NCBI GenBank assembly: GCA_963693085.1
Contig: OY856409.1
Coordinates: forward strand, 1,616,855,711-1,616,919,710
Direction: 5' to 3'
DNA length: 64,000 bases
Origin: Alisma plantago-aquatica
Taxonomy: Eukaryota; Streptophyta; Magnoliopsida; Alismatales; Alismataceae
A program made the translations under genes and the position numbers. The notes below the pieces were generated by a model. That model had not been told where the DNA came from. It saw nothing but the letters and a program-made list of their open reading frames with translations, and did no database searches. Below are positions 12,726 to 23,604 of this stretch, in pieces; the stretch's first letter is position 1, and the number at the start of each line of letters is the position of its first letter.

Positions 12726-14066
12726 TGATGCAACACACATTTAGGACTTCATCTTGTGTCATTTTACTCTTTAATCACATCTAAGCATGCATGATATTAC
12801 CCTTAATAAGCATATTACTATCAATTGCACTTATGATTGTTCCTTGCATGTTTTTTAGGTACTTGATCACTCTTTGGATGGAATAAGGATACAAAGGAGG
12901 GTCCTAGTGTTTCTATATTGTCAGATGAGCCCTAGATCATCCCATAACATACCCCATATGGTCAAGAATTGATCCAAAAAAGGGAACAACAGGAATGACT
13001 TTGGAACTGAATTGCACAACAAAGACCTCAAAATGGTGTGTGGTACATGGCCATAGTTTTGGTACAAGAGTTCTAAATCATTGTGGAAATATAAGGATTG
13101 AAGTGCTACAACAAGTCATCCACCAAAACAACCATGGTGGGAAGCTTTTACCAAAACAACCATGGTGTTCAAGATCCACCACGGCCAGCCAGGCAAAACG
13201 ACCTAGTTGAGAAGCTTCCACGATGACCAAAATTAAAGAATCTACCAAGTCCCCCTTCCTCCAAAATGATCATGGTGACTAGCACAACCATTTTACCATA
13301 TACCCACCATGGGTGTGGTGCCCACCATGGATGTGCTACTAGCCTCCCAAAACCCAAACATCCACAAACATTTTCACCCATTCCACCTTATCTGTTCCAC
13401 TCTACCATGGCCATCATCATCCCATCCACCATGTCCATGGTGCCCAAAATGGACATGGTGGCCATCCACCCTAGTTCACTTTTCCACTAGTTTTCCTATC
13501 GTATCCCACTTAGCCCTATTATTCCCAAGCCACTATATATACCTTAGTGGCATCTGGAATCTAGTGTTATCACTTATTTCCAACTACTCTAGCATTCATT
13601 GAGCTTTCCACTCTCTCCCACCTACTCCCTCTCCACTTGCATCATCTTATACCACAAAATCCTAGATTTTTAAGGTTTTGGCCACTTCCACCCACCATCC
13701 CATGCTTGCCATCTATCAAGGAAGGAGGAGGATGTGATTCTACATTCATAGGTGAAGAAGGAGGAGTTTTCACCAAGCATATATGGCTATCTACTCATCT
13801 ACTTCTTCTTATTTCTCTATTTTTTGTTTTATGAGTATCTAAGCACCCTAGGTGGGTTTTTTTGGGTTTAAAATGTGACTTTGATAATGTTGGGGTAAAT
13901 TGATATGTAAACTTTATAATTCCATTTTATATTGATTATTTTCTACTTCTATCTTGTGATTTGTGCTTGAGACCACCTAGGTTCTATGAGAAATGGTTTA
14001 TAAGTGGCTATTTTGGGATTTGATACTAGGTCCAACTAGTGTATCCCTAGCTAGCTACCCATCTTA

Positions 14067-14118
<52 letters not shown>

Positions 14119-15196
14119 ACTCCCCTACTAAGTTTGAGAACTAATCATCTATCCACAATCACTTAGTGTAATTGGCTTGGAGATACATAGAGGCTAGATG
14201 GTAGGTGACATGAGGTGCAAAAACCCTCACTTCCACCCTCCATTACTACACTTGTCCCCCAATTGGCCTAATAAATTCTTTTCTATAAACCAATACTTAT
14301 TTATTCATAGTTTGATTCCACCTAAACCCTAATCAAATGAGCCTCATAAGGTAGGATAGTGGGTGATAGGGACTAGTTCCCCTTTACCCTATTCCATCCA
14401 TGGACAATTAGTAGTTGGGGGTGATTCTATGACATCCAGCTTGATTATTTGGATCGGTGATCTAAATGAATGAGTAATATTTGCATGTTATGAACCCCAA
14501 CCTAGGTGATGGTCACATTACCACAAACGTTGCACACCTCCATTAATTGATCAAAACCCTAATTCACCTCTTGATTAGACAATTAGCTAGTGCCTAGTTA
14601 GTTACTTAGCTTCTTCAATTTCTTAATTAGTTTATTGCCTTATTTATGGTATCTAGACCTTGTTAGTGTAGTTATTGTTCCGTTGTAATTGCTTGTGATT
14701 TCTTTAGTTAGTCTTTATCTAGTTTAGGCTAAATTGCTAGTCTAGTTCCTTTCTTTCCTAGTTTAGTTAATTGCCACCTCTATGTTTGTTAAGTATAGTT
14801 GCTTTGATAGTTTAGTGCTAGTGTTAAATTGCTATTAATTTCTTTAGTGTAATTCATTGCTTATCGTTCCTTTCTTTGTTAACTAGACCTAACTTGTTTA
14901 GGGTTAAGGTAGGTTTTGCTTCTTTCCTTTCCTTAATTGCTTTCTTGACCAACCTAGTGTAATCTAAAACCAAAGTTAAACCCTAGAATCCTAAGACCTG
15001 ACTTTAGAAACCTAGCCCAAAACAAACTAATCTCTAGTGCCTCCTCTCTCCCTTAGGTTCCACACCCCTAACTTGTCGCCTTCTATGCAATGATATGAAC
15101 TTGCACGCTTGTAGTAAAGTGTTTTAGTATATCAGAGCATGCCTATTAGGTTAATAGATCTATTATCCCAAGTGTGTGCATCCTACACATGCATCA
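12726..15196 (+). repeat. Athila/Tat 3' LTR
   Basis: 2471 bp, TGATGC to GCATCA, followed by the TSD copy ACGAC. It has a TATA box at 13534-13541. It is longer than the 5' LTR partly because of a long AT run at 14069-14116, where the 5' LTR has only about six AT units (near 7122-7132). Confidence 0.87.
14069..14116. repeat. (AT)n microsatellite inside Athila 3' LTR
   Basis: About 24 AT units without interruption, expanded relative to the equivalent site in the 5' LTR. Confidence 0.95.
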
Positions 15197-15201
15197 ACGA
15201 C

Positions 15202-16095
15202 CATCAGTCGGGACTCATTGGTTATACCTTTCATCGCCAACACATGGAAAATGTGTAATTATCGAGAAGAGTCAAGAACAACTCCAAATCCTATCCACTA
15301 CTCTAATATGAGGTGTGGATAAGTGCTAAAGAATATCTCAGAAGAAATTCCTAACCCAAAAAGTGTTGAGGTGTCTCAGAAAATGGTAAAGCTCATATCT
15401 CAGAATTCATATTTATTTTCATTATGGTAGTTTGGTTTTACTAAATAATTCCATTGATAATTATTAGCTTGCGAGAGCTTCATGAGAAAAGAAATGAAGG
15501 CTAGTCTGTCCCTGTGGGCCTAAATGATGAGTTGTTTTATCTTAGTACTCAAGAGAATCTTGGATGTCTTAGGGGTGTATGACTCAAAGTTAGGATAAAA
15601 GCATATTTTGGCTCATCAGAATGGCCACACATATCAGCCAAGAGTAGTAATATGTCACAAATGGAGATAGATGAGATGATACAACAAAGAATATAAGAAG
15701 CAATGAGAGCCTTTCAGCCATCTCAATCTCAACTACATGTTCAAAGTGTGCGTCACTCTTATGATGTGGTGAAATAGGGTATTGTGAGTACTCCCATGGA
15801 CCTACCAGGCCCATCAATAAGGTAAGTTTCTTTCTAATATAATTTTGATTCTTTACATATATATTGTTCTATCATCTATATAATAGTATATAAAATGGTA
15901 GGTGGCTAGAAAATGTCATCTTGTAGTTCATGATCCTACATTCATGGTCTTGGCTGACAACAAGGTATGGCCATGCACAGATGGGATGCTACAGTGTACT
16001 CCAGTGGAAGATAATGTGGTCTGTGTGACTCCTCGACTTGTCTACATGAAAGACACACCACTTCTACACATCAAGAAGAATATAATACATTAGGA
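15202..16095 (+). pseudogene. CACTA-associated Transposase_24-like gene, C-terminal part
   Basis: This continues the gene broken at 5871. Joining the flanks at one copy of ACGAC gives a plausible continuous coding zone. Landmarks are LGCLRGV (family GRVRGVG, about 15558) and the QMEIDEMIQQRI-EAM helix. After a short gap with GT/AG-like borders near 15820 and 15900, the piece 15902-16093 reads RKCHLVVHDPTFMVLADNKVWP, and the following segment has the hydrophobic spacing of the family's C-terminus. Stops at several points show it is inactive. Confidence 0.55.
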
Positions 16096-16532
16096 GAAGC
16101 CGAAGGCAACTTTATTAGGTGGCATAGAAACTGGGTTGTCTATGGGAGGGTATATACTGCATTTGCTTGTAATTATCTTTTATTTGTCTATATATTGTTG
16201 CCAATTGATAGGGGAATATTAACAAACAGACATACCTAAGAAGCCCCCTAGGGTTCCTCCTCCAAAGCTACTTATACATACTCTGATTGCGTAGGAACTA
16301 TACAACTCACTAGAACCTCAGTGTTAGGGCCTACAGTGATGGTTAGAGAGTATTCAATAAGGGTTGATTATGCTGATACTTTTGACGGAGGACACCGTAG
16401 GACAAGATCATGTCACAAACATCTTCATTCAAGATATTAAGGAGCTATTTGAGCACATATGGATAAATATCTCTATAAAATAAGTTTGAATATGGTGAGA
16501 TATTATGGTTAAGTACCTCATTCTATATGAAT

Positions 16533-16818
16533 CATCATCATCATCATCATCTAAGCCTCAATCCCAACTATGTTGGGGTCGGCTACATGGATCCTTCGTT
16601 TCCATTCAGCTCTATCATGGGTCATATTCTGATTGAGATGTAGAGATTCAAAATCTCTCTTTATAAGCTCATCCCATGTTAATTTAGGCCTTCCTCTTCT
16701 TCTATTTATAGTGTTTGGCTCAATAGCATTGCTTCGTATAGGCGCACTAGTAGGTCTGCGTTGCACATGTCCGTACCATCTGAGTCGGCCCTCACGCAAC
16801 TTGTCCTCAATGCTCGCC
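16533..16818 (-). mobile_element. 5'-truncated RTE-type LINE fragment with ORF C-terminus
   Basis: On the minus strand an uninterrupted frame (to 16551) gives the familiar C-terminus of plant RTE-like non-LTR retrotransposons: LRWYGHVQRRP, RRGRPKLTWDELIKRD, DRAEWKRRIHVADP. The element's 3' end is a run of GAT units (ATCATC on the plus strand, 16533-16550), the usual simple tail of this group. It is flanked by a perfect 18-bp TSD, ACCTCATTCTATATGAAT, at 16515-16532 and 16819-16836. Only the last 280 bp were copied, typical of incomplete target-primed reverse transcription. The frame has no stops, so the insertion may be fairly recent. Confidence 0.85.
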
Positions 16819-16899
16819 ACCTCATTCTATATGAATATATATCTTAAATCATTTTTATATATTAAACCATTACATATGTTCTTACAACTACTTATATCC

Positions 16900-17825
16900 C
16901 GAGACTAGAACATTTCAGTCAGTTAATGTGGCATTCCTGATCCTGTCATAGATTAACAGTGTAGATAGAGAACAAATATCTACCTTTGATTATTTCTCTA
17001 TTGCATTCAAGTATTTTTCTACTATGGGAAAGGACATGATTTTGGCTCATTTTCCATGTTAGGTAAGTTTCTTTTACTTTTCTTGTAGTTTTAACTATGT
17101 AATGCCTTTATTCACATGGAATTTGCTTTTTTTTACTTGTTCTTTGTTCAGAAATTGACATTGGGAATTTTTGATGATTTCCCAAGCATGCCGACTGTGT
17201 ATTATCTTGAACCATTGGGTAATAAATTGAGGGGCAAGGAACACTCAATGAAATTCCCAATTGTAGAGCAAGTCTAAATTTTTATCCATCATCTTATCTA
17301 TAAATGACTAAATCTTTATATAACTACTTTTTCATGCAACATGTGTTACTTTAACTTATAGGGGGATAAAATCATTCTATGAGGTCGGGGGAATTGTAGA
17401 TAGATGAATAAAATAAATATCATGGAGGAGTGTTAAGGTAGTTTTATGAGTCCAAATCTAATGCAAACTTTTCTTATTTCTTATTTATTAATGTCCCACA
17501 TAACTATGAATTTGTAGTGCCCTACACAAGATAATTTTTGGTCATGCATATACTATCTCATGTAGTATATGGATGTCATTGTCAAGATAGAGTAACAAGA
17601 CACCCAAAATTTACAACAAGTGGTAGAGACTTCTATCATAAGTGTATACACTAATTTGAATTACAAATTACTTTATATAATATTATTGTATGATTATATC
17701 ATTATTTTTGTAGATATTTAACACCCAACAACCTTATACATAAGTCACTCTAGATGACTTATGAGAATCATGGGCAAAGAGCTTCATAGATGATATTCAT
17801 TTTGAATCTGAATCGGATTAATTAT
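16900..17825 (+). pseudogene. Ulp1-like (C48) cysteine protease remnant of the CACTA element
   Basis: Pieces in the plus strand resemble the Ulp1/SUMO-protease-like domain carried by many plant CACTA elements: TVYYLEPLGNKLRG at about 17194 (family vyylDPl), a possible CPTQDNFWSCIYYLM block at about 17520 with the Gln-to-Cys spacing of the active site, and a final LDDLWESWAKSFIDDIHFE tail ending at the stop near 17820. GT..AG-like gaps separate them. The catalytic His/Asp pair cannot be proved by eye. Whether such domains deconjugate SUMO in plants is generally untested. Confidence 0.5.
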
Positions 17826-17936
17826 GTATGAAAATCTGAATATGATTTTTTTGTATGATTATATGTGTGGATCCATAAGTAAAACTTTGTATTTAAATTT
17901 AGATTATAATAATTTCAAGTGAGTTTAGATTTTGAT

Positions 17937-18090
17937 TCAATTGGGCAATTGAAGTTGTGAATGTGAATGTACCTGTGAATTGTGAATGTGTGTGTGAAAA
18001 TAAGTGCATTTTGAAGATATGTATATGAATGCAATGGAGCAAGTGAAGATGTGAATGCGAATGTGAATGTGAATGTGTATATATATGTGT
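17937..18090 (+). repeat. Degenerate GTGAAT tandem repeat
   Basis: Runs of GTGAATGTGAAT-like hexamers, for example near 17955-17990 and 18050-18078, in the 3' untranslated part of the CACTA element. Confidence 0.7.
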
Positions 18091-18199
18091 TTATTATTAC
18101 AAATTTTACATGTTTGAAATGGCATGTTGTTAAGATGAATACATGATGGAAGAGTAAATTCTACATCCTACTAAACATCTAGACAATAGGTATACAAAC

Positions 18200-18745
18200 C
18201 TGCTATAAAAAGACACATATTTCAACGTTGATTATTTGCTAAAACCCAAAATTGAAATAATGTGACATCGATTTTGCAACAAAAAACTGACATGGATTAA
18301 ACAATCTTATCGGCTAATTTTATAACTGATAGACCATCCTACTACGTCATTTTTGTGGCTAGAAACTGAAGTTGGACATATGTAATGTCGCTTAGTTTGG
18401 AAACCAACAATACTGACAAATTTCAACAATCTAACATCCAATACTTTACTATGTTAGTTTGGCAAAAAGTTGATGTTATAATGACATTGCCATGTCAATT
18501 TATTTAACTAACATGATAGAACCCCTATTCAGACAACTTTTTACTGACATGCAAGTATTTTGCGTCGATTTCTAAAACCTAGATGTCAGTTTTGGAAATT
18601 GTCATTGTGGTACTACATCAGTTTTACCTTCCTCTATAAACTGAGTTGTAGGCATAAATCAATAGAGTTTGCTTATAAGCTTTGCCTCCGTACTGGCATT
18701 AAAGGCCTTAATACACTGACATTATAGGCCGCATGTGTACTAGTG
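18200..18745 (+). repeat. CACTA 3' subterminal repeat zone and terminus
   Basis: Many short copies of a TGTCAGTTT/AACTGACAT-like motif in both orientations (for example around 18285, 18370, 18480, 18550, 18590) are what transposase-binding subterminal regions of CACTA elements look like. The zone ends in GTACTAGTG at 18745, the inverted form of CACTAGTAC. The next bases, GAT, may be one half of the 3-bp TSD; the other half is outside the window. Confidence 0.65.
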
Positions 18746-19700
18746 GATCTAGAGGCTCCCATATTTATATCATAATCATGTGCGGCACTTGAGGTCCTTT
18801 TCCTTAACTTTTCTGCCAAATGCTCAAAAAGAGGTTATGATTCTTCAGGAGGTTCTTCCATGAAGGTGCCACCATAAGATGAATCGACTACCATTTGTCG
18901 CATTCGTAACGATCAAGAGTAGAGAATTAAATCAATTGGCATAGTGACACTTAATGATGAGGCTAGTCCCTTAGAAGATTTTGAAACCTCTCCCGACTCT
19001 CATGAAATTTTAAATTAAAGATGTAATGTCCCTACTCATTTGGGTCAACTAGGATATTAGGTAAAACTTATTAAAAAATCATTTTTCATTTCCCCCCAAT
19101 GTCATTACCTCACTCTTGGTGGAATATCATTCCTTGGCCTTATCCTTCAATGAGAATTGGAAAAGTGTAAGGCAAATAGAATAATTGGTGGCGACGGGAG
19201 CACAAAAAGTAGAACACGTTTCCAAAAAAAATTTGATATGCTTGTAGGTATTCTCATTTTCTATCCCATAGAAGTTTAGAAGTAATCCTACAAGGGCTGG
19301 TGTAAAAGAGAATAGTTTTCATGGCATTTGTTCCACTCTAGTGGCAATTGGAGATATGTAGTTTCTAGGAGAGAAGTAATAATGGAGAGGTCTTCGTATG
19401 GGTGGATTGGGTTGGTGATTCTATTACGATTCTTCATGCTCTATCATGATAGGATCCTCTACTTGGATGATAAGCCAATTCCTTTGGCTTCTTCTCCCTA
19501 TCTTTATATGCTCAAAGAAAGAATAAATAGATAACAACCGACATCCAAGCATGCAATGTCACTCTACACAAGAACAACCAAGCAAATAGAAGCATGTTAG
19601 GAATCACAAGTGTAGAAGTAACACAAATAATAAAAAATAACAAAGGTTAGGGCTACTAGAAAAGGTAAAAAAGAAACAATTAGCCAGGTCCTAAAAGCCA
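18746..19700 (-). pseudogene. Athila/Tat gag remnant (minus-strand element)
   Basis: Reading leftwards from the primer site, the minus strand shows the same Gag landmarks as the plus-strand copy at 8390-9246: ENENTYKHIKFFLETCSTF, LKDKAKE, FFNKFYLISQLTQ and, near 18900-18800, GGTFMEEPPEES-PLFEHLAE (family pattern G..M.k...EAYELLE.lA). Many stops and shifts occur. It ends abruptly where the CACTA element begins at 18745; the rest of the element must lie left of the window. Confidence 0.7.
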
Positions 19701-19719
19701 CTCCCTGACAATGGTGACA
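19701..19719 (-). other. Athila-type primer-binding site (minus strand)
   Basis: The minus strand reads TGTCACCATTGTCAGGGAG, against the family TGGCGCCGTTGCCGGGGAG. The differences are G-to-A or C-to-T, consistent with cytosine-methylation decay. It lies seven bases from the inferred LTR end at 19727, the same spacing as in the plus-strand copy. Confidence 0.65.
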
Positions 19720-19726
19720 TAAATCT

Positions 19727-20477
19727 TGACAAGATCGGGGCACACATGACTAACATATGATTTATAAATATAGAATCCCTAAAAGGATCAATGTCAAATA
19801 CACACACAAAACCTATCCTGCAAGTGCACGGGGTTCAGATCTTAGAATAGAGAGTGGGTAAGTTAAGGGTCAATCCATGAGGGTGGGATAGGACGGATGG
19901 ATAGGGTTGGTTCTTTAGGTTTCTAGAACACAAGTTTAGGGTTTTACGATGTGATTTTGGGGTTTTGTTACACTAGTAGCGAACACACAAACATTGATAG
20001 AAAACTACAATCAAAACAAAGTTAACCCTAACCTAGGGATTCTATTAATCTAATCCAGCTAAGCAAGCAATTGAACTAAGTTAAACTAATTACTAATAAG
20101 AGGAAGATAAGAGAGTACAAGTAACCACACAAATGTACCAATTAGAATGACGAAGTAGTCAAGATTTAACTAAGCCATCCTAGAACAAACAATGAGACAT
20201 GCACAAGTTACTCTAACAAGATCTGATGAGAATGAACAAGAGAAACAATCTAAGCACACAAAAGAAATTAACTAGCAAGGGAGAAAACTTAGGGTTTTAG
20301 TAAGTAGACAAGTAGTGGAATGTTTGGGGAAATATGAACTAATCTATCATTTAGTGAGTCATGTTCATACACAGACTTCCATTGGATAGCTACCAAACAA
20401 AACAACAAGGATTAGACTAGACCATGCATCCTATTCAATTAGTGAACCATGGATGGGATGGTAGTTAATAGCATTAT
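19727..20477 (-). repeat. Minus-strand Athila LTR, piece 3 of 3
   Basis: This is the 3' end of a 5' LTR on the minus strand. It contains the segment that on the minus strand reads CCATCCCATCCATGG, matching CTATTCCATCCATGG in the plus-strand Athila LTRs (about 14388). It is cut at 20477 by element A; the last five bases, ATTAT (20473-20477), are one TSD copy of that insertion. The three pieces together sum to 2362 bp, the same as an intact family LTR. Confidence 0.7.
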
Positions 20478-21071
20478 TGTAAGGACCCTGACCTCCATTT
20501 AGGGTTTATCCTATTTGCTTTGCTTAACCCTGATGTTTAGTTGCTTACTAATCACCCTTAGTGGTGATTAGGGTTTGTTTGTGCTTGTTGTGTGTTGGAG
20601 GTGCTACTTGCAATTTACCTAAGTCTAGGGTTGTTGAGCAAGTTTGTCACCTTGAGAGGTGTCCCTCTCTCTCCTTGATTCCTCTAGTGTTGAGAGGAAG
20701 GGTTGGGCTCATTGCTGGAGTTGCCTTGGGCTTGGATGAGCCTTGTTGGGCCTTGTTGTGTCTTGCTTGACCTTCTTGGACCTTGTGTCGGCCTTGGGTG
20801 TGCCGTCCATGGTTGTGTCGGTCATAGGTGTGTCGCCCAGAAGGTGTGTCGGGCATGGTGTTGGGGTGTATCAGCCATGGACCCCCCTTTGACCTTTTTG
20901 ACCTCGTTTTTGTCACTACTAGTGGACACTTGGTGCTTGATGCTTGCATGTGGCAATGGCCTTGGACATGTGTTTAAGGCAAGTTAGAGAGGTGGCATTG
21001 CCCATGGACAAGTGTCCTTAGGTGGGTGACACCTTGCCTTGTCTTACCTTGGTTTCTCCTCCATCCTCTTC

Positions 21072-21078
21072 TATATAT
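21072..21078 (+). promoter_or_regulatory. TATA box in element A LTR
   Basis: CTATATATG preceded by a C/T-rich stretch; conserved at 29971-29977 in the other LTR. Likely core promoter of the element. Confidence 0.4.
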
Positions 21079-22605
21079 GTGTTATCTTTCTCTTGCTAAG
21101 GATCCCTTTAGTTCCTTAGTTTCCCCTCCCCTTTGGTTGCACGACACCTCTTCCTTTGCAAAGCTTGGTGGCTGATCCTTATCTTCGAGTCTTCTTCTTC
21201 TTCCACTTGAGGTATTCGAAGGTGTGCTTGGTTCTAGGAGCATGGAGCTTGCTTAAGGCGGGTTACATAACTCCTAACCCTAATCATATTACCTTCTTCT
21301 ATGTTCTTGTATGTTTTCTTATGATCATAATTAGTCAAGTATGTTCTAAGATAAGTTTCTTGCTTGTTGCACCTTTAATCTTTTGGATTATGGTGATCTT
21401 GTTAAGATGGTTGAGGTTTGTACTTTTGTACCCTAGTTGGCCGAACCATGTTTTAGGGTTTCCTTGTTGAGCAACACTCCTTTCCCTCCTTGGTCTAGAG
21501 AAGTGAGCTTGATCTCTAGTGATATGAGCAACACCCCTCTCTCATTTAAGTTGAGAGGTGAGCTTGTATTCTAGTTGCTTGAGCAACACCCTCCTCTCAC
21601 CATGGATTCGAGAGGTGAGCTTTGTGGTAGATGTAGATCTATGTTTAATTTGATCATTGCGGTTGCCCAAATTGTGATAGAGGTTGTGCAAGACCCCTCT
21701 CTCTTGGTTGTTGAGAGATGAGCTGATCTTCTAGATCAATTTAGGGTTTGGTGCCCTTGTGCTTGAGATTGATGACGATCTTGTATCTTGCACGATATGG
21801 CTTTGGGATGGTGCTTCCCGATACCCTCTCTTGTACTAGAGTCCTGGGTCAATATGATGAGGTTGTGTTGGGCGATATACCTTGGTCCTTGCCTTGTGTG
21901 TTGTCTGATAGGATGATTCTAGCTTGGTTGGATGATAGGCTTTCCTTTGCTGCCCGTTTGAGTTGTACCCTTGTCCGTTGTGCCTAGATGAGTATGGTTA
22001 TTGGTCGATACCTTTGTGTGTTAGGCATTATGCCTTGTTGAGTGCCCTGCCCGATACACCTAGCTTGGGTAGTAGCTTGGTGCCCGATGTACCTTAAACT
22101 TTATGGAGCTCAGTGGGCTAGCCTTGTGTTGGGCGTCATGGTTTGATGGTGATGCCCGATATAGTGACATATGGTAACCCTAACCCGACACACATGGATG
22201 CACGACACCCATGGATGTATGACACATAGGGTTGCATGATACACCTTGAGGTGGTAGCCCAACATCCTTGCTTTAGCTTATCCGATATGTGGCTAGAATG
22301 CTTGGGCGATATGAGGGAAGTTACCCTACCCGATACCACTTCTAGTGAGGGTGCTCTGCCCGTCACACTTCTTGTGAGGGTAGTGGGTAATTCTAGTGAG
22401 GGTCATGTTCCACCCGGAAACCCATATGATAGTTCCTTATCATGTGATCACATCTTTGTTATTAAGAGTTATGGTTTATGGTTTGTGAACCTTTGACATG
22501 TTTTGATAATAGTAAGATGGTTGATATAGTAGAAAACACCTATGTAAACTTGACATATCTGAACTCTAATGACATGATATTACATGTGTTTATGATCATC
22601 TTGAA

Positions 22606-22608
<3 letters not shown>

Positions 22609-22649
<41 letters not shown>
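22609..22649. repeat. (AT)n microsatellite in element A 5' LTR
   Basis: About 20 AT units; the equivalent run in the 3' LTR (31519-31575) is longer. Confidence 0.95.
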
Positions 22650-22652
<3 letters not shown>

Positions 22653-23388
22653 AGGATGCGTAAATGATAAGTTGGAAGTATATGAGTTGCTTCACATGAT
22701 GATGTGACCCATGTCTATGGTCACAGGTATGAGGCATAAATGATAAAGCATGCAATCATCAATGTTGCCCTATATTGACAATACAATCATTCTGTTAATC
22801 TATGATTGTTTCAATTATCTCTATGATTGTGTATATTAACCATGCAGGTGTTTCATGCGAATGCATAGCCAGGTAAAGGGCTATGAGGTATATATGTTTG
22901 AATAACACTGCATTGATGGTCACTCTTGTTGATGAGATAACATGCATCACCCATATAATGTGTTTAGGTCTGAGGACCTGAGTTTGGCTAAAGTGCCTAG
23001 TTGAGGTGTCATCGTCTAATGATGAGATCAGGGATTGTTATTCCAGGTGATGAGATTGCCTTAAGAGGCAGTGGTTTCTTTTGATGAGGGATTGAGATCC
23101 TGGGATAATATGATGATGGTAATAAAAAGGTAACTTAATTTTATGTATGTGTTATAACTTGGTTGCCTCAACAATCCACTTAAAATATACTAACTAATTA
23201 TAGTAGAACATATTATGTAGTTTGCCCTAGCTATAGATCCATCATCGTCAGTAGCTGGTGATGGTGAAACAGGTTCTCCTACGGGTTAACCTGGAAGTGC
23301 ATATTATTGAATATGTTTGGTTTCTCCTGGCCAAAAATGAGGAGGTTAGAGTGCAACTTTAGTTGTAGACTCAAGATGTGTATAAGAG

Positions 23389-23604
23389 CATGGTGAATAG
23401 GCCCATGGCTCAGTGTGATAGAGCATGAATGTGTTCATGGCTCAGGGAGCACGGTGAACTGGCTCGTGGCTCAGATTTACTAGCGTCGAGACCTATACCA
23501 AGGCGGGCTAGAGAAAGGGTAGCTTGCGGGAGCTGACCCTATGGCTGAGGCCGCTTAAGCATGAGACTGTAGTCCTGCTTTAGTTCTCGTGCACTGACCA
23601 CGAG
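23389..23604 (+). repeat. Hairpin-rich zone of element A 5' LTR
   Basis: Consecutive short perfect stem-loops: CATGG/CCATG with a 9-nt loop (23389-23407), CATGAA/TTCATG with a 4-nt loop (23424-23439), CACG/CGTG (23450-23468) and CTCGTG/CACGAG with a 7-nt loop (23586-23604). The first three are each followed by GCTCAG. All four recur in the 3' LTR (32312-32527), where the third stem is the longer CACGG/CCGTG. Confidence 0.65.

Larger units (their letters stand above)
5872..15196 (+). mobile_element. Athila/Tat-type Ty3/gypsy element, pol-less, 9.3 kb
   Basis: The element has two direct LTRs (5872-8222 and 12726-15196), an Asp/Arg-tRNA type primer site at 8230, decayed gag and protease, and a perfect 5-bp TSD, ACGAC, at 5867-5871 and 15197-15201. 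The 3' LTR starts TGATGC and ends GCATCA, perfect terminal inversions; the 5' LTR has TAATGC and GCATAA. Reading across the TSD restores the flanking CACTA gene order. Reverse transcriptase, RNase H and integrase are absent, so it is a large non-autonomous (LARD-like) copy. Confidence 0.85.
4382..18745 (+). mobile_element. CACTA (En/Spm) transposon, 3' part, interrupted by three insertions
   Basis: The order on the plus strand is: C-terminal part of a TNP2-type transposase (4390-5060), a Transposase_24-like gene (5202-5800 and 15202-16095), an Ulp1-like cysteine protease remnant (about 16900-17825) and a subterminal repeat zone ending TACTAGTG at 18745. The reverse complement of that end, CACTAGTA, is the CACTA signature. 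The 5' end lies outside the window, beyond the copia insertion. Inside it sit an Athila/Tat element (5872-15196) and an RTE fragment (16533-16818). Downstream of 18745 a minus-strand Athila gag resumes, so the CACTA element inserted into that older element. All its genes carry stops and are dead. Confidence 0.75.

Noticed and set aside
16633..16908. 91-residue plus-strand frame over the RTE fragment
   Set aside because: Antisense shadow of the minus-strand LINE frame, which has clear family motifs.
18746..20477. Host gene region between the CACTA element and element A
   Set aside because: The minus strand shows Athila gag landmarks, a decayed Athila primer site and LTR sequence, so no host gene is needed to explain it.
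20561..20987. Cys/Leu-rich open frames at the start of element A's LTRs (also 29470-29886)
   Set aside because: Located in LTRs just upstream of the TATA-like box, not conserved as a single frame between the two LTRs, no recognisable domain.
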